Shown here: piece after piece, positions 24,945-36,865 of the stretch
How positions within the stretch are numbered: the first letter of the stretch is position 1
Layout: the number at the start of each line of letters is the position of its first letter
Assembly (NCBI GenBank): GCA_009192285.1
Contig: WBVU01000005.1
Location: forward strand, 3,242,731-3,306,730
DNA: 64,000 nt
Origin: Morchella semilibera
Taxonomy: Eukaryota > Ascomycota > Pezizomycetes > Pezizales > Morchellaceae
Direction of reading: 5' to 3'
The notes under the pieces: generated by a model
Databases searched by the model: none
The model's input: only the letters and a program-made list of their open reading frames with translations
What the model was told of the DNA's origin: nothing
Made by a program: the position numbers and the translations under genes

Positions 24945-25039
24945 CAAGTGCACCTCCCACCACCGAGTGATACCCCATGCAGGCCATCCGGGGCCATTCT
25001 CGGCCGTCATAGGCTCTCACTCGGTGTAACCTGCACTTG
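24945..25039. repeat. Inverted-repeat hairpin with CACCGAGTGA arms
   Basis: Outer arms CAAGTGCA (24945-24952) and TGCACTTG (25032-25039) and inner arms CACCGAGTGA (24961-24970) and TCACTCGGTG (25017-25026) are inverted. The loop is GC-rich. The same arm sequence recurs in other hairpins of this window. Confidence 0.6.
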
Positions 25040-25260
25040 CACTTTACAATGTGCAAGCAGGGATCGTGGGTGAGCCCTGTTTGCCTGAGTCAACTGCTAC
25101 CTGCTGTAGTACGATTGTGCTTGTAGACGAGTGCGCCTTGCGAGTAAGACGGATGAAATAGCGAAGAGAATGAACTGTTGGGGCGTAACAGGGGGGGGGG
25201 GGTTATATCCGTGTTGAGGGTGAAGTCTGCGTATGCGCAGACCGGTTGATCCTGGATCCA

Positions 25261-25300
25261 GCACTGAGTGACTAAGGGTCATGATGCATCACTCGGCACC
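25261..25300. repeat. Small hairpin with GAGTGA / TCACTC arms
   Basis: GCACTGAGTGA at 25261-25271 faces ATCACTCGGCACC at 25288-25300; the arms are imperfect. Related to the hairpins at 24945 and 27163. Confidence 0.45.
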
Positions 25301-26239
25301 AGTCGAAGACCGTCATGTGTTGCCAGCTTGGGAATATTCTTGGTCTCACACCACCAACGGTGAATTCCTGCTCGGCGCATTTTGTCCACAAAATTCGTCG
25401 TACTTTGACCGGTGGTGGTAGTTGGGAGAGAGCAGCAGCGTGATTCGCGGGGGAATTCTACCCCGCACGCAGTGCAACAGGGCTCGGCCCACTGAGGAAA
25501 GGGGTAGACCTTTTTGCGGAGTAGTGACTCCTCATTATCAGTATCAACCGTTCAATCACAGGCTTCGCTGGTTCTTTCTGCTCCGTCCGGTTAGGTTTCA
25601 CTTGTGGACGATGGTGAATGGTGGCTGGGATAAATACCGTCCCGAAATAGAATTTTATACCGGAATGAACACGAGCGGTATAACCTTTACTAGGCTATTT
25701 AAGAGCGCCATAGTTTGCACTACCGATGGTGTTAATCAAAACTCTGATATAAAGTGTAGTATTCCTGGATTGCGTAATAGAAGACGCAAGAGACTAACCT
25801 CTGCCTAGACAATACATATACTTCCTGAGGATAATCTCGCTGTTAATCTCAACAGTTTGTCTCAAATACAGCACTTACGGGTTCGACCCTACTATAGTAC
25901 TTCAGCAGAGTATCCTTAACTAGTTTTCTGCAACAGAGCTTCCTAACCCAAATATCCAGCCAGCATGCGGATATTATTTGAAGAAGGAGTTGTTTCGACA
26001 CGTACAACACCTCCCCCCCTGAGCGGCATATGTTTCTGAATTGGGTGGGCAGTAGGGAAAGGATCGCGAAAGAAATGAGAATGAGTTGACGGAGGATGAG
26101 GGGGAGCTTTTATAGCTCTACTTCTACATATATGGTGGTGCCACGTCTGGTTGGGTTAGACTGTAGCCACCGTTTGCCGACATCACCGCATCGAATGGGT
26201 TACCGCTAAACCAATTATAGTAGATCTACGTGCTCGTTA

Positions 26240-26368
26240 TACCGCAAAATCTCGAAAAATTGGCTATCTCCGACCAGGGCCTAACGATTGGTTGAAGGGT
26301 GTAGATCTTGTCTGCTAGTAGTAATTTTGATCTTATATGCACAGCCAATTTTTCGAGTGTTTGCGGTA
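26240..26368. mobile_element. 129-bp miniature inverted-repeat element with TA ends (M1)
   Basis: Terminal inverted repeats of 24 nt begin CCGCAAAATCTCGAAAAA on the left; the right arm differs at two positions. Both ends are bordered by TA, as expected from a Tc1/mariner-type TA target duplication. The interior has no coding capacity. The first 12 bases are identical to those of the element at 57046. Confidence 0.8.
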
Positions 26369-27162
26369 CACCCTCTGCACGCAAGACCACCCCATTCCAC
26401 CAGTGGTTACTCTAGCTGCGCTACCGCTGCTCATATTTCCATCTAGTGGACCTAACGGAAATTTTCTCTAGCAAGTCCTTAGATGAGCTGGACGCAGCTA
26501 AATTAACGGAGAAAAATAAAGAAACAGTACCGCGCACCAACCTGCGGAACCGGCAGTAACCGCTAAAACAAGGGTAAACCTAACCCTCCGAAAGATCTGT
26601 AAAGAACGGATTTTTTTTTAGGGACTATGCTTTACTGTTCTTGGTTAATAACGTTGCCAGCAGTTCGTCTGATTCCACCGGTTATAATTAGCACGGCATG
26701 GAATGTTGGAGGATCTTATTGACGTTCTTGACTGACTTGACCTACATAAGTATTTACAGCGATAGGTAATAAGTGATGGAACGCCCTGGGATACAGCTAT
26801 ACCTGCAAACACCGTATGTTGGTGGCGTTTTACCCAAACAGGTATCACCCTATCTCAGCCTATTCCATCATTCATTGCCAATCACACATAGAGGAGAATT
26901 CATGGTCCTTTTATACGACTATGTGCCTGGCATAGTAGGTACTAGACCATAAGACACTCCCTCACCAAAAACGTGACACCTAGGATATTATTTCCCAGGC
27001 CCGCATAACCACAAATTAAAGACTCACCATATTCACCAAGCTTTAAGTGCATCCTACGGACTATGTAATTTTATTGTCATTGTAGACAATCTAAATCTTA
27101 CGTTGCCTAAGGGCTGCATGCATGTATAAAGTGTAAAAAACCCCGAATTTTACGCGGTGGTG

Positions 27163-27231
27163 AAACACAACCGAGTGATAACATATGATGGAGACGAATG
27201 TTTCGTCATGGGATCTCACTCGATTGAGTTT
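27163..27231. repeat. 69-bp hairpin with ACCGAGTGA-type arms
   Basis: Left arm AAACACAACCGAGTGA and right arm TCACTCGATTGAGTTT pair with two mismatches; the centre GACGAATGTTTCGTC is itself nearly palindromic. Confidence 0.6.
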
Positions 27232-27681
27232 ACCAGGCTATAAATAGAATGCTGACATTGGATTCATCCTCCCTCATGTGAGACCGAAAGCCACACCAAC
27301 AAGTACCATAGAATTCATTAGCACTAGCCACTTGTTGGTATTTCGGAAAGGAGTGTCAGCATCGTCTCGACGAGTTTCTGGGATCGCTGCATCATATATA
27401 CATTTGGTTTATCACAATTTTGCCAGGTGTGAGCTTTGAATTATGTACTTGTCACCCACATGTTTTTCCTCTAGCGCTTTGTTATGAACTGATATATATT
27501 CGCTAAATGCTTCTATATAGAGTATATGCATATATTATAAACATTTCTAGACATGATAGACATTAATGAAAGGAGAAGGCGTCGAGCCAAGCCTAAATTA
27601 TCTGACCATAAACCCAAAAGACGAAACCGCTGATCTATAACCGCTATCAATACGCCCACCCAACAAAGAACCAGGAAGAGC

Positions 27682-29608
27682 TTAACCCATATGTCCGGCC
27701 TCCAAGAACAATTTCTCTCTCTGCACACCACGTTGTCAGCGCAACCCGCACAAGCTAGGCCCAATAAGGAGGAGACGAGAATACATACCGGCATAAATAA
27801 CGACCCAACAGTGGCCAGGGCCCCCGCCACAATGACCAAGATATAAGTCTTCCCCATCGCGTCAATAATTGCGTGGAGCACCTCACCCCTTGTACTGTCG
27901 TCCAAGCTCTCAAAGAACGCGCTACCCGCACCGGCAATAGCGCTCTTGACAGTGTCCCTCGGCACGCCTGGCAGCACGCTTGACATGCCGGAGAGAGCCT
28001 CGTTCAAGAACACCGATCCTGAGATTGCAAGCGCGATCACAATGCCAAACGACTGTGCTAGGGATATGAAGCCGACGGTGAGGGGAATTTCGTTGGGCTC
28101 TACTTTGGCCTGCGCGACGGAGAAACTGGCTTGGATGAAACAGCCGGCGCCGAAGCCGATGAGGATGGTGTAGCCGTAGATTTGGGCGGTGCTGGTAGTC
28201 TCGGAGACGACGGCTGTGAGGGTTGGGTGTTAGTATTGGGTGGGGGAGAGTGGGAGGGAGGGGAGGGAAAGAACTTACACATGAGAGCACCACCCACAAC
28301 GACACCGATGCCGCCAATGAGGTACCAGGGCATGTAGTAGCCCGCCTTGGACATTCCTGCACCGTTGACGATGCAGAAGAAGACGAGGATCAAGATGAAG
28401 GGGAGGAGACGCACTGCTGCGTCGAGGGGACTGTCGCCTTTTACGAACTGGAAGAAGAGCGGGATGTAGTATGTTGGGATCTGCGTACCGTTAGCATAAG
28501 GGACTCGGAGAAGAGTAAGGTCAATGATCGACTTACAAAGATTGCAGTACCAGCAGAAGCCATCATGGCAAACAAGAGACACATGAACGGCCTGGTTACA
28601 AACTGTACAGGAAATATTCTATCCTCAACAGTAGTAAATACACACAATGTCTGCGTGATAGCAAACACAACAATCAGCACACCACCGACAACAAACAATG
28701 CTATAATTTGGCCACTGTTCCAATCATAGACTGTTCCACCAAAGTTGACAGCCATAATGATGCAGCACAGCCAGCCAATGTTGAGAATAACTCCTAGGAA
28801 ATCGATTTTCTTGACACGTTCCATGACTGGAATCTCGGGGTGTGGGTCGATGCCCGGAAGAACCAAAAAGTAGACCGGCGCGAAGGCGGCACCGATAAGA
28901 AGGTTGATGTAAAACGCCCATCTCCATGTCGCCGAGCTTTCCGCAAATGCACCACCAATAACTGGGCCGAGAACAGTGCCGATACCCCACGTCAGACCCG
29001 TGAGCCCGATATAAGTGGGTCGTTCATGGACAGAGGTCGTGATGGTCAGGAGTGTTAACGTCCCTAGGTACATTCCTGAACCACCAACACCAGCCATAGC
29101 TCTTCCGATAATGAGAGCGTTCATGTTTGGAGCGCCACCGCATAGGGCACTGCCTGCTTCAAAGACAATTACTGAGCTGATGTAGAGCCATTTTGGGTTG
29201 AAGGTGCCGTAGGCTTTGGACCAGGTGAGAATTGTGGAACAACCAGCGAGGATGAAGGCAATACCGAGCCAACTGAGCTTTTCGATCTCGCCAAAGCGGG
29301 CAATAACTGAGGCTTGGATATCGGCAACCACAGTATTATCGAGGGCGAAGAGAAAGGTGGAAGAGAGAACAGAAAGGACCAAAAGGAACCACTATGGGAG
29401 TCTAAGTTAGTATCAATATCCTGGGGGAGATTTCATATTGATAAAATACCTTTACTCCAGTTACATCACGGGCTGGTGCTGGGGTCTCAGTTTTGATGAC
29501 ACTCTCAGAGGTGGATGTTGCTGAGGACTCGATATCAGTAGGGGGTACAGACAATCGACCGGACGAGGGAGCCTTTTCGTCGCCCAATTCAGGCGATAAG
29601 GTAGACAT
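27682..29608 (-). CDS. MFS drug:H+ antiporter, DHA2-like (14 predicted TM segments)
   Basis: Plasma-membrane exporter exchanging protons for a drug or metabolite; the substrate is unknown. Five exons (29450-29608, 28537-29391, 28279-28480, 27789-28213, 27682-27720) give 559 aa. The last, 39-nt exon is needed to reach the family ending GSLFMPREKLFLEAGHMG; without splicing, the frame runs on into unrelated sequence. Donors (GTATTT, GTAAGT, GTAAGT, GTATGT) and acceptors keep phase. A hydrophilic Ser/Pro N-terminus of about 50 residues precedes TM1 (STFLFALDNTVVADI). The GRAMAGVGGSGMY motif and the antiporter motif C (WGIGTVLGPVIGGAF) are plain. It is separated by 3.6 kb from the DAL5-type transporter. 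No biosynthetic gene is adjacent, so a self-resistance role cannot be argued. Confidence 0.9.
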
Positions 29609-32600
29609 GATGATGTTGTTCTTGTTTCTGGGGGGGGGGAGTGTTTCAACGGAGGATAGGTGAATGCCTAGTTGAAATCTTTGTAGTATGATCTGGTGCT
29701 TTGAGAAACTTTATAAACAGGGAGAGAGCCTGATATTTGTACTATCCATTTCGCAGGATGATTACCAAGGCGAAATGATATTCGTATTCTAGAACTCTCC
29801 CACACAACTAGGTAGGTTTTGATCCTCACTCATGACTAGGATCGGGATTATGCTAGCCCACCAATTAGAGAGCTGAGGATCGTCGATTGTACTAGTAGCA
29901 ATGGAAAATAAATTTATTGAATTGCGTCAAGTGTGACAGTATACGAGGGTATTGAGCTAGTTCCATTTTAGGTGGACAGTTGAAGCGGTGATCAATGATA
30001 GGGAGTTTACTTTTCTCCCTTAATCCCGCAAAACCCGATGAGAAGTATGAACCAGGCAAGGGAGGCTCAAAATAAGAAATTCCGAGTAGGAATGATGTAT
30101 TGAGGGGAACAAAGAAATGGACAAAAAAACAGAATCGCACTGGAATGATTAATAATTTACTGAATACGACGACATGAGTTGAGGAATAGCCGCAGTCTAA
30201 CTCGAAACCAGTAACCTGATTAATCTATAATGCATGCGCATAGGAGGGGATTTGCCTTACGTTTAGGTATTTGGGTTGGTGATTATCAATCAAGGCCCGT
30301 ATGCGTATTCGATCTTTCATTGCTTGTTTCTCGAATTTTTATTCCCCCATAGGTTCCACAAAGAGAACGTGTCTCAAATAGGTATGACTCGCGAGATACT
30401 CTATCTACACCTACATCATATAATCCACACACGGCCACCGGGTTAACTTCACTCCATACGGAGAGATACATCGCCGATTGGCATTTTTTACCATTTAGTT
30501 CCGTTATCTGTCAGATAGGGCTGAAATAAAAGAAGTACCAATCCTTGGTGGGAATGTAGTCATTTTGCCGATTGGCGAGCAATTTGTAGCGCCCAGACCT
30601 CTGAGTAACCCAGTCGCATCTCCCTGGCTATGAGGCTTAGAGTTTATAAGATTTAAGCTGTATGCATGCATGACTGTAAAGACGGAGGATAGTTATACCG
30701 TTTTTGGTTTGTGGTACTAGTAGAGTTTGCCTTGGCGAGCTTATGCCAACGTCTCTAGTTGGCCCGAGTTAATAAGGATTAAATCTGGCAATGGACCTTT
30801 GGCGCCTAACTGGTAGAAGTTTAATCAACCTATGGTCGGATATATACATGTACTTTCCGTTTGAGTGCAATTCGGACTGGTAAACTTAAACCCCATTAAC
30901 TCCACTCATAGTCCACAGCCCATACTTTTCGTCCGAGCTTCCATCGATAAACGGCGACAATCTAGTGAAGAATGCACTAATCAAATTAAGATTTTATATT
31001 GGGCGGCCAGTAATAAAAAGAATGCGTGATGGAGGGGGTTGAGATAACAGTAGACTAAAAGTGACAAGGAAGAGAAACGGATATTACTGGCTAAAAGTCG
31101 AGAATCAGCTCGAATGATTAAGGGCAGGCTGCATTTTTTTTTAAGCGATTTAGGCCCCTGACGAAATAAAGTTTGTGAGATTTATTTTAAGCCATTCATA
31201 CGAGGATAATCGCAGCGTCAGCCACAGCTGTTCAACTCCACGTTGGGGGTGAAACTTGCACCTCTGTTATCCGAACTCTGTGCAAGTGCAAATGCAAGTG
31301 AAGTTGAAAGTGCAAAGACTTTGATAATTTTTAGTATAAACGTTCGATATTCCAAATAACTCAACTGTCGGCCCCAGACCACGCTGTAGATCTGATTCAT
31401 TCCAGTTCCCAAATTCTACCCACGGATACTCAAGTTGATTGGCCTTTCGGAAAAAAAAAAGAAATCCCACTGTCCAGGTCAACGGCGAGGTCTCTCCATA
31501 ACATTCTGTTTCACTGCAATTTTACATAATATGGGGCCATTGTTCGGGTATTCTTGGTATGAAAGCATGTAGGTAGGTACAGTAGTAAATTCCAAAATCC
31601 GGTGAACATATCCCTGTGATTACCAGCAAACAAACCCCAGTGGTAGAACCTTGATCTTTGCGTAAGCCAACATCTACTCTTCGGAGTGACGGTAGTAAGC
31701 GGGTTGCAAATCTAGACGTGGCTTGTGCATCGCATGGATCAGGAGATTAAGTTGTGAGCCGAGGCAGGTTTGGCAGTCAGCTTTCTAGCTAGATTAGGAT
31801 ATCTGACAGCTTCGAGAGCGGTTGTTGCGTTAAAGTTACTGGGCTGATGCATTGTGCGCATGGCTGCTGAACTGAGTGCTGAGCTTTTAGATATATATAA
31901 AGATATCGTCGCTCTTCTATCCACGTTGTGACCTGTCCTTGATTGGTGCCCCCACCGGAGAACGGAATGTTCCAACGCATAGGGAGCTGAGGGAATGCAA
32001 GATCTACTGAGGTTAACCCAACCGGTCCGGGTATTTTGCTGGGGTATCGTGGCATGTCATATCTTCATATCATGATGCAAGGACATGTGTTACTAACCCT
32101 GAACCCTGGAAATCCATCGCTGGGTCGTAGTTGGTTCTTAATCTTGCGTATAGGAAGTTATATAAAGGAAAAAAAACTTTTCAGGCAGGATATTAGATTT
32201 TTAACCATGGGTTGTTGAAGAGCGCGCGAACTTTAGGACGGAGATTGTACTATCACCGTTACATTGAGTCATAGACATCCCGGGCCGGTCGGCCATACAA
32301 TCGAGCTTCGCCAATGACGCATCGTGAGCTTTGGATCGGTAATATCCGGGAGATATATAGGCTACTAGCTACGTAGTACCTCAAACTAGGACCTACAGCA
32401 CGGAGTGGTTGAATTAGTGATCAGTTTGTTTTCGTATATACGGAACTGTAGTTTTTAATCCCTATTAGAACCACGGGCCATTGTACCACACTCGTAACTT
32501 GTTTGCAGTTCGCCGTCGGTGGAGTGCACTCTGATATATGTGCGATGTTTTCACCACTGGGATATTGTTTGACGTTGGGAGTTGGTGGGGGGAATAAGGT

Positions 32601-33189
32601 TTCTAGCGCGTCTTAGCACGCCGAGCACCACCCCGCCCCCGCCCATGTCCCCGGTCCCCCATCCCCACCCAGGGGATGAGGTTTAAGACTTCCAGAGCCG
32701 TACCTACATGTAGGTGCACCGAGTGCTGAGGGTAAGTTATCAGAATCTGATAAGTGAATATTGCGGTGAATTTAGCCTATCAGATCCAAACTACCCCTCA
32801 CTGTACCCTAGTACATGTAGTCTCGTACCTATCCTCTAGATAGCTTACTAGGAACGAGCCTCCCGACCCAAGAGCGGGAGTAAAGGTGGCCCTAAATAGT
32901 TGTTCTTTGAGTTTGTCTAAAAAAAAAACTAAAAGGGATTTACGTCTCAAACTACATGTACTTACAGTACGCGTGAGTTCCTATCTATGTAGGGCATCCG
33001 GGTCGGGTGTTAGGCAGATTGCCAGTTTTCTTACGTAAAGTTAGGTTTATTAATACTATCAAACCTGCCATCATATCAGCATGCAGTGACACGTATTATA
33101 ACGTAACTTATAGTTATATTCTTGCAACAAAGCCCAGCTTAAAACCACCGGCCCCGGAACTATTATATCTACACACACCCTACGCAAAA
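29609..33189. other. 3.6-kb intergenic interval
   Basis: No gene supported. The 5' side holds the promoter of the DHA2 gene. TACATGTA occurs at 30845, 32705, 32812 and 32953, and a GATA palindrome (copy B) lies at 32705-32819. C-rich sequence occurs near 32620-32680. Confidence 0.55.
32705..32819. repeat. ATCTGATAA palindrome bounded by TACATGTA (copy B)
   Basis: Left side CACCGAGTGCTGAGGGTAA matches copy A at 6540-6558. TTATCAGAATCTGATAA at 32737-32753 is a near-perfect palindrome, and TATCAGAT lies at 32778-32785. TACATGTA stands at both borders (32705-32712 and 32812-32819). Confidence 0.6.
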
Positions 33190-35092
33190 CTACTCAATAT
33201 ACCTAAACTCGGGATGTCTATATCCCAAGCCTCTTGCCTCTTCCTCAGTTAGTCCCTGAAGCCTGTAATCTCTGCCTCCTCTATTTCTCAGATTGTTTTC
33301 CCATTTAATGTATAGGACCGCACAGATACTTATCGATGCCGCACAAGCCTGAGCACCAAGATTGATCGAGTGGCCTTTGATATAGTTCGGTCCGTCAGAG
33401 GGGACATAGGTCCATCTGTTTCACGTGTTGGTTAGCCTGGTAAAGGGAGTGGAAAAGGTGACGGCATTGCATACGTTGCAAGGATAGCACCGGCCGTTCC
33501 AACTGAGACCACATATCCGCCCGTGACCGCCCTGACCGACGGCCCAGCGGCATTGTTCAAGCTCCAGCTTAGGAATGCGGGGCCAAGAGGGAACGCGCCA
33601 CTGGCAGCAAAGAAGACAGCCATATACTTGATATTCGGGCTATCAACCGTAACCAACACAGCATAACCCACAATGGTCAACAGGCTGCAGAAGCACAGAT
33701 AGATGCCTCTTTTGCGGTGCTTATCAGACAGCCATGCAATAAATATAGAGAAGCAGCATGCAACCGCATACGGGGGGACTGTGAGTAACTGTGCACGGGT
33801 ACTAGTCCAGCCAAGGGCTTTAAGGATAGTTGGAAGAAAGAGAGAGAATGATTGCACGGTGACATTGATGAAAAAGAACCCGAGAGCGCAGAAGAGGTTG
33901 TTGATGTTTAACAGGGCGCGCTTGACATGGCGGAGGGAAGTTGCCTCGGGAGCAGACTGTTTGTGGTCATGCGCAATGCGGAGTGTTGCAATGTGCGCTT
34001 GACGAGGGGTGAGAAATGTGCAGTTGGCAGGAGAAGCTGGCATCAGAAAATAGCCGAAGATGGCAATGCAAACGGTGATCAGGCCTTCGAAGAAGAAGAT
34101 GTTACGCCAGCTGAGATGCGTTAGGTTAGCATTGGGGCCATTTTGACACTGATAGCCAGCCATACCTGTGAATGGGGTCGCTCTTTACTCCCCACGTGGG
34201 AATCTTTCTAAAGACATCATCAGCATCTACCTAATGTATCTAAGGTTACTCTTTTAACGCACGATAGGCCTGTCGCCAATAGCCCACCAAAGGCGCCGGC
34301 CAATGAAGAGGCAGACACAAAGATCCCAATTCTGAACAATAGCTCATGCCGCTTATAGAAGCAACTCAGCAGGAATGCAATACCAGGCATGGTACCACCT
34401 TCGGCGATACCAAGGAATACACGGGCGACACATAACCCCGCGAAGGACTGCACAAACGCAGTGCAGAGTGAAACAATGCCGAATGCAAAGATTAAAAACG
34501 GAACTATGGATATACTCAGTGGAAGTATCAAGGACGAGGAATATAAAACTAACTGTAAAACTTAGGGCCAACGCGCTTTAGGAGGATATTGCTCGGAATT
34601 TCAACTCTAACTGCATGTTAACTTAAGTTTTTGATTGAAGGGGTCAGGGTCATACAAGAGATAAAATATGTAGAAGATTGTCAATGCCCAATTGAATTTT
34701 AGCCCAACAAGTCCCAAGTCATCTTGCATTCCCTGGATTCGTGCATTCCTAAAGATTGTGAGCGTCGCCACGGACCAACCAACCGCTTTACTTAGCAAAA
34801 GCAAATAAACATACCCAATATTTGACCTAACGACCACAATTAGTCAGCTATGGGAGTTCCAAGCATTATAATAGCTATATAGGCGGCTATTAAAGACTTA
34901 CCTATCAATGAAACAAAGCAGGTATAGCAACGTGACTAATGGTATTATTCGTATATCCAATTTCCTTACCAATGCCTTCTCCTCCTCTGGCGCCCAATCC
35001 TCCTCTTCAAGATCCCAATTTGTGGCGACTGGTTTTTCTAGAGTTCCTTCGAACTGCTCGACCTCTGCATCCTTTTCTCCGTCATGAGACAT
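33190..35092 (-). CDS. MFS anion:cation symporter, DAL5 (allantoate/nicotinate permease) family
   Basis: Plasma-membrane uptake of a small organic anion such as allantoate, nicotinate or a related carboxylate, driven by protons (family knowledge; substrate not determined). Eight exons: 34902-35092, 34815-34826, 34656-34748, 34554-34606, 34263-34503, 34166-34207, 33475-34110, 33190-33415; total 497 aa with every junction in phase. The second exon is only 12 nt and supplies SNIG of the family motif DR-SNIGNARIQGM. VEIPSNILLKRVGPKF, RVFLGIAEGGTMPGI, the mid-protein IPTWGVKSDPIHSWRNIFFFEG and the tail LGYRHPEFRY are diagnostic. An acidic, Glu-rich N-terminus precedes TM1. The open frame appears to end at 33432, but the last exon (WTYVPSDGPNYIKGHSINL) restores the usual C-terminus. 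Confidence 0.92.
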
Positions 35093-36865
35093 GATAAGCA
35101 GTTGCAATGTTGGCTGTAGGTTGTCTCAGGAGGTGCTTAGTGGTTTAAAGTAGGTAGAGATGTAGTATTTAAAAGGTTATACCCCCCTTACCTCGGCTAC
35201 CTTAGGCGAGAATAGAGTAGTAGGATAGGTGCTCCTGTTTGAGATGAAGTATGCTTGCAATTGATGAGCTCAGCCTTATAAATACTGCTCTGTAGTATTC
35301 GATAGAGGATCACTGCCAACAAGTCAACAGAAAAGGATCCTTGCAATTGTTGTCAACAACCTTCGGGGAAGATTCCCCAGGCAGGTAGATTTTGCGGGGT
35401 AGATAGCGAGGCATAGTATTTTCTTTTTCCACAGGGATACAAGCCTTGCAGATGGACAGCACAAGTGCCAAAGTAGAGTAGCGGATAAGACTATTACCGC
35501 TACCGCTCGGGTATCTGTCTCAATTGTAAAGTTAATATATGCATAGATTGCGTACTTTATGGCACATGGTGGAGCTTGGGCTGTTACATGATTGTGTGTG
35601 GCTTGAAATACCTGAAGCGCCAAAACCAAAGCACAAGGATAAGGTAAACTGCCAAAAGATACATGTACTGTAGTATCTAAGTACACGTACATACAGTGTT
35701 GAATCAACTGTCGCCATTTGGATATGTATCTCGTTCATAACCGAGTTGTGGTGTTAAAGCTTGTAGGGTCTTGGCGGGCTTGAAGCTAATGGAAACCCAC
35801 ACAGAACCCCAGCACCGAACAGCGCCGAACCGGAAAGCAAATATTAAGAATAATGACATTAATTGCAGAATAGTAACTGAAACATTTGGTTGTTACTTGG
35901 TTTTAGTTGATTTGTACGTGCTCACTGTGTTTCGCTTCGTTAAAACTGCACTTTTGGGCATCTGTAGTACTGCCAAACGAACTGCTCAGCGAGACCCCTA
36001 TTGACCGAGAATTGTGGTCCTCCACCACGTAAAACCTGGCCGCCGAGCCTGCAGCCAAGAAATATTCGTACGTGAATCTCGCTGGGTGGGGATCTCCCTG
36101 GGCGGGGGAACGGGGGTGTATCTGGATGGTTTGGGCTTGATATACGCATCTGCTCCCCCCTTGCTATCTCACTTCATGCACAAACAATGCTTATTAGGCC
36201 GGATTTTCAATCAGCTGACAATTCGTAGTAGGGTTGGTAGGTCCCAAGGTTGATGGAGGTGTAGGTAGATGTACGTAGGTATTTGTATGCATGATCGATA
36301 CTTTATGGCTTGAAAGCTTTCATCCGACCAATGTCTCTCTACACTAAATTTATTTATCAAGTAGGCTTGGGGTCCAAGTTAGCGTCCAGGGCTTATTCTA
36401 AAGAGTTTGTGTGGGAGGATTAAGGGGTGTATTTTTGTTGCAGGTACATGCATATATTCCTATATCTATGTGCATACGCGTGTCAACTTTTTCTGTCGTC
36501 TTATATTGTTGATGTGTTATTGAGGCCCCGTAGAGTTGATTGTACCTATGACTCCCATATATAGGGGCATGTACACCCTATAGCTACATGTATATTATAA
36601 AGTTTGTTGTTAATATTAGAGATCGATGGTCTGATCAATAAGTACACACGGTCATACCACCGAATAATATCGTATGACCATAATCTACATGGATATATCA
36701 CTATATAAACTACCGAGACTCGTCGCTCTAAGAGCTTCGTGTTTTGGTTGTTCATCGTTTGTACTCCATGCAAATGGGTTCCACAACAAAAATAATAACA
36801 GGATATCAACATATCCATCTCCATATATATATATAAGATCAGCTCTATTCGATCACTGTATTAAA
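35093..36865. other. 1.8-kb intergenic interval
   Basis: Promoter side of the DAL5-type gene and 3' side of the esterase. TACATGTA occurs at 35660 and 36585. Short AT-rich stretches, no gene seen. Confidence 0.55.

Larger units (their letters stand above)
18761..27681. other. 8.9-kb gene-free interval with hairpins and a miniature transposon
   Basis: No gene could be supported. The part next to 18760 is a CT/GACT-rich upstream region. Further on there are poly-A/T runs, a (GGGGT)n block at 24070-24091, hairpins with CACCGAGTGA arms (24945-25039, 25261-25300, 27163-27231), a perfect small palindrome at 25225-25242, and a TA-flanked inverted-repeat element at 26240-26368. The open frame at 25422-25808 (+) has no recognisable domain. 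Confidence 0.55.

Noticed and set aside
25422-25808. 128-codon plus-strand open frame
   Set aside because: No recognised domain, no signal peptide, and no supporting splice structure; could be a remnant, but I cannot support a gene.
27513-27681. Extended C-terminus of the DHA2 transporter in the unspliced frame
   Set aside because: A 68-nt GT..AG intron and a 39-nt exon give the family ending, so the long hydrophobic extension is intron and 3' sequence.
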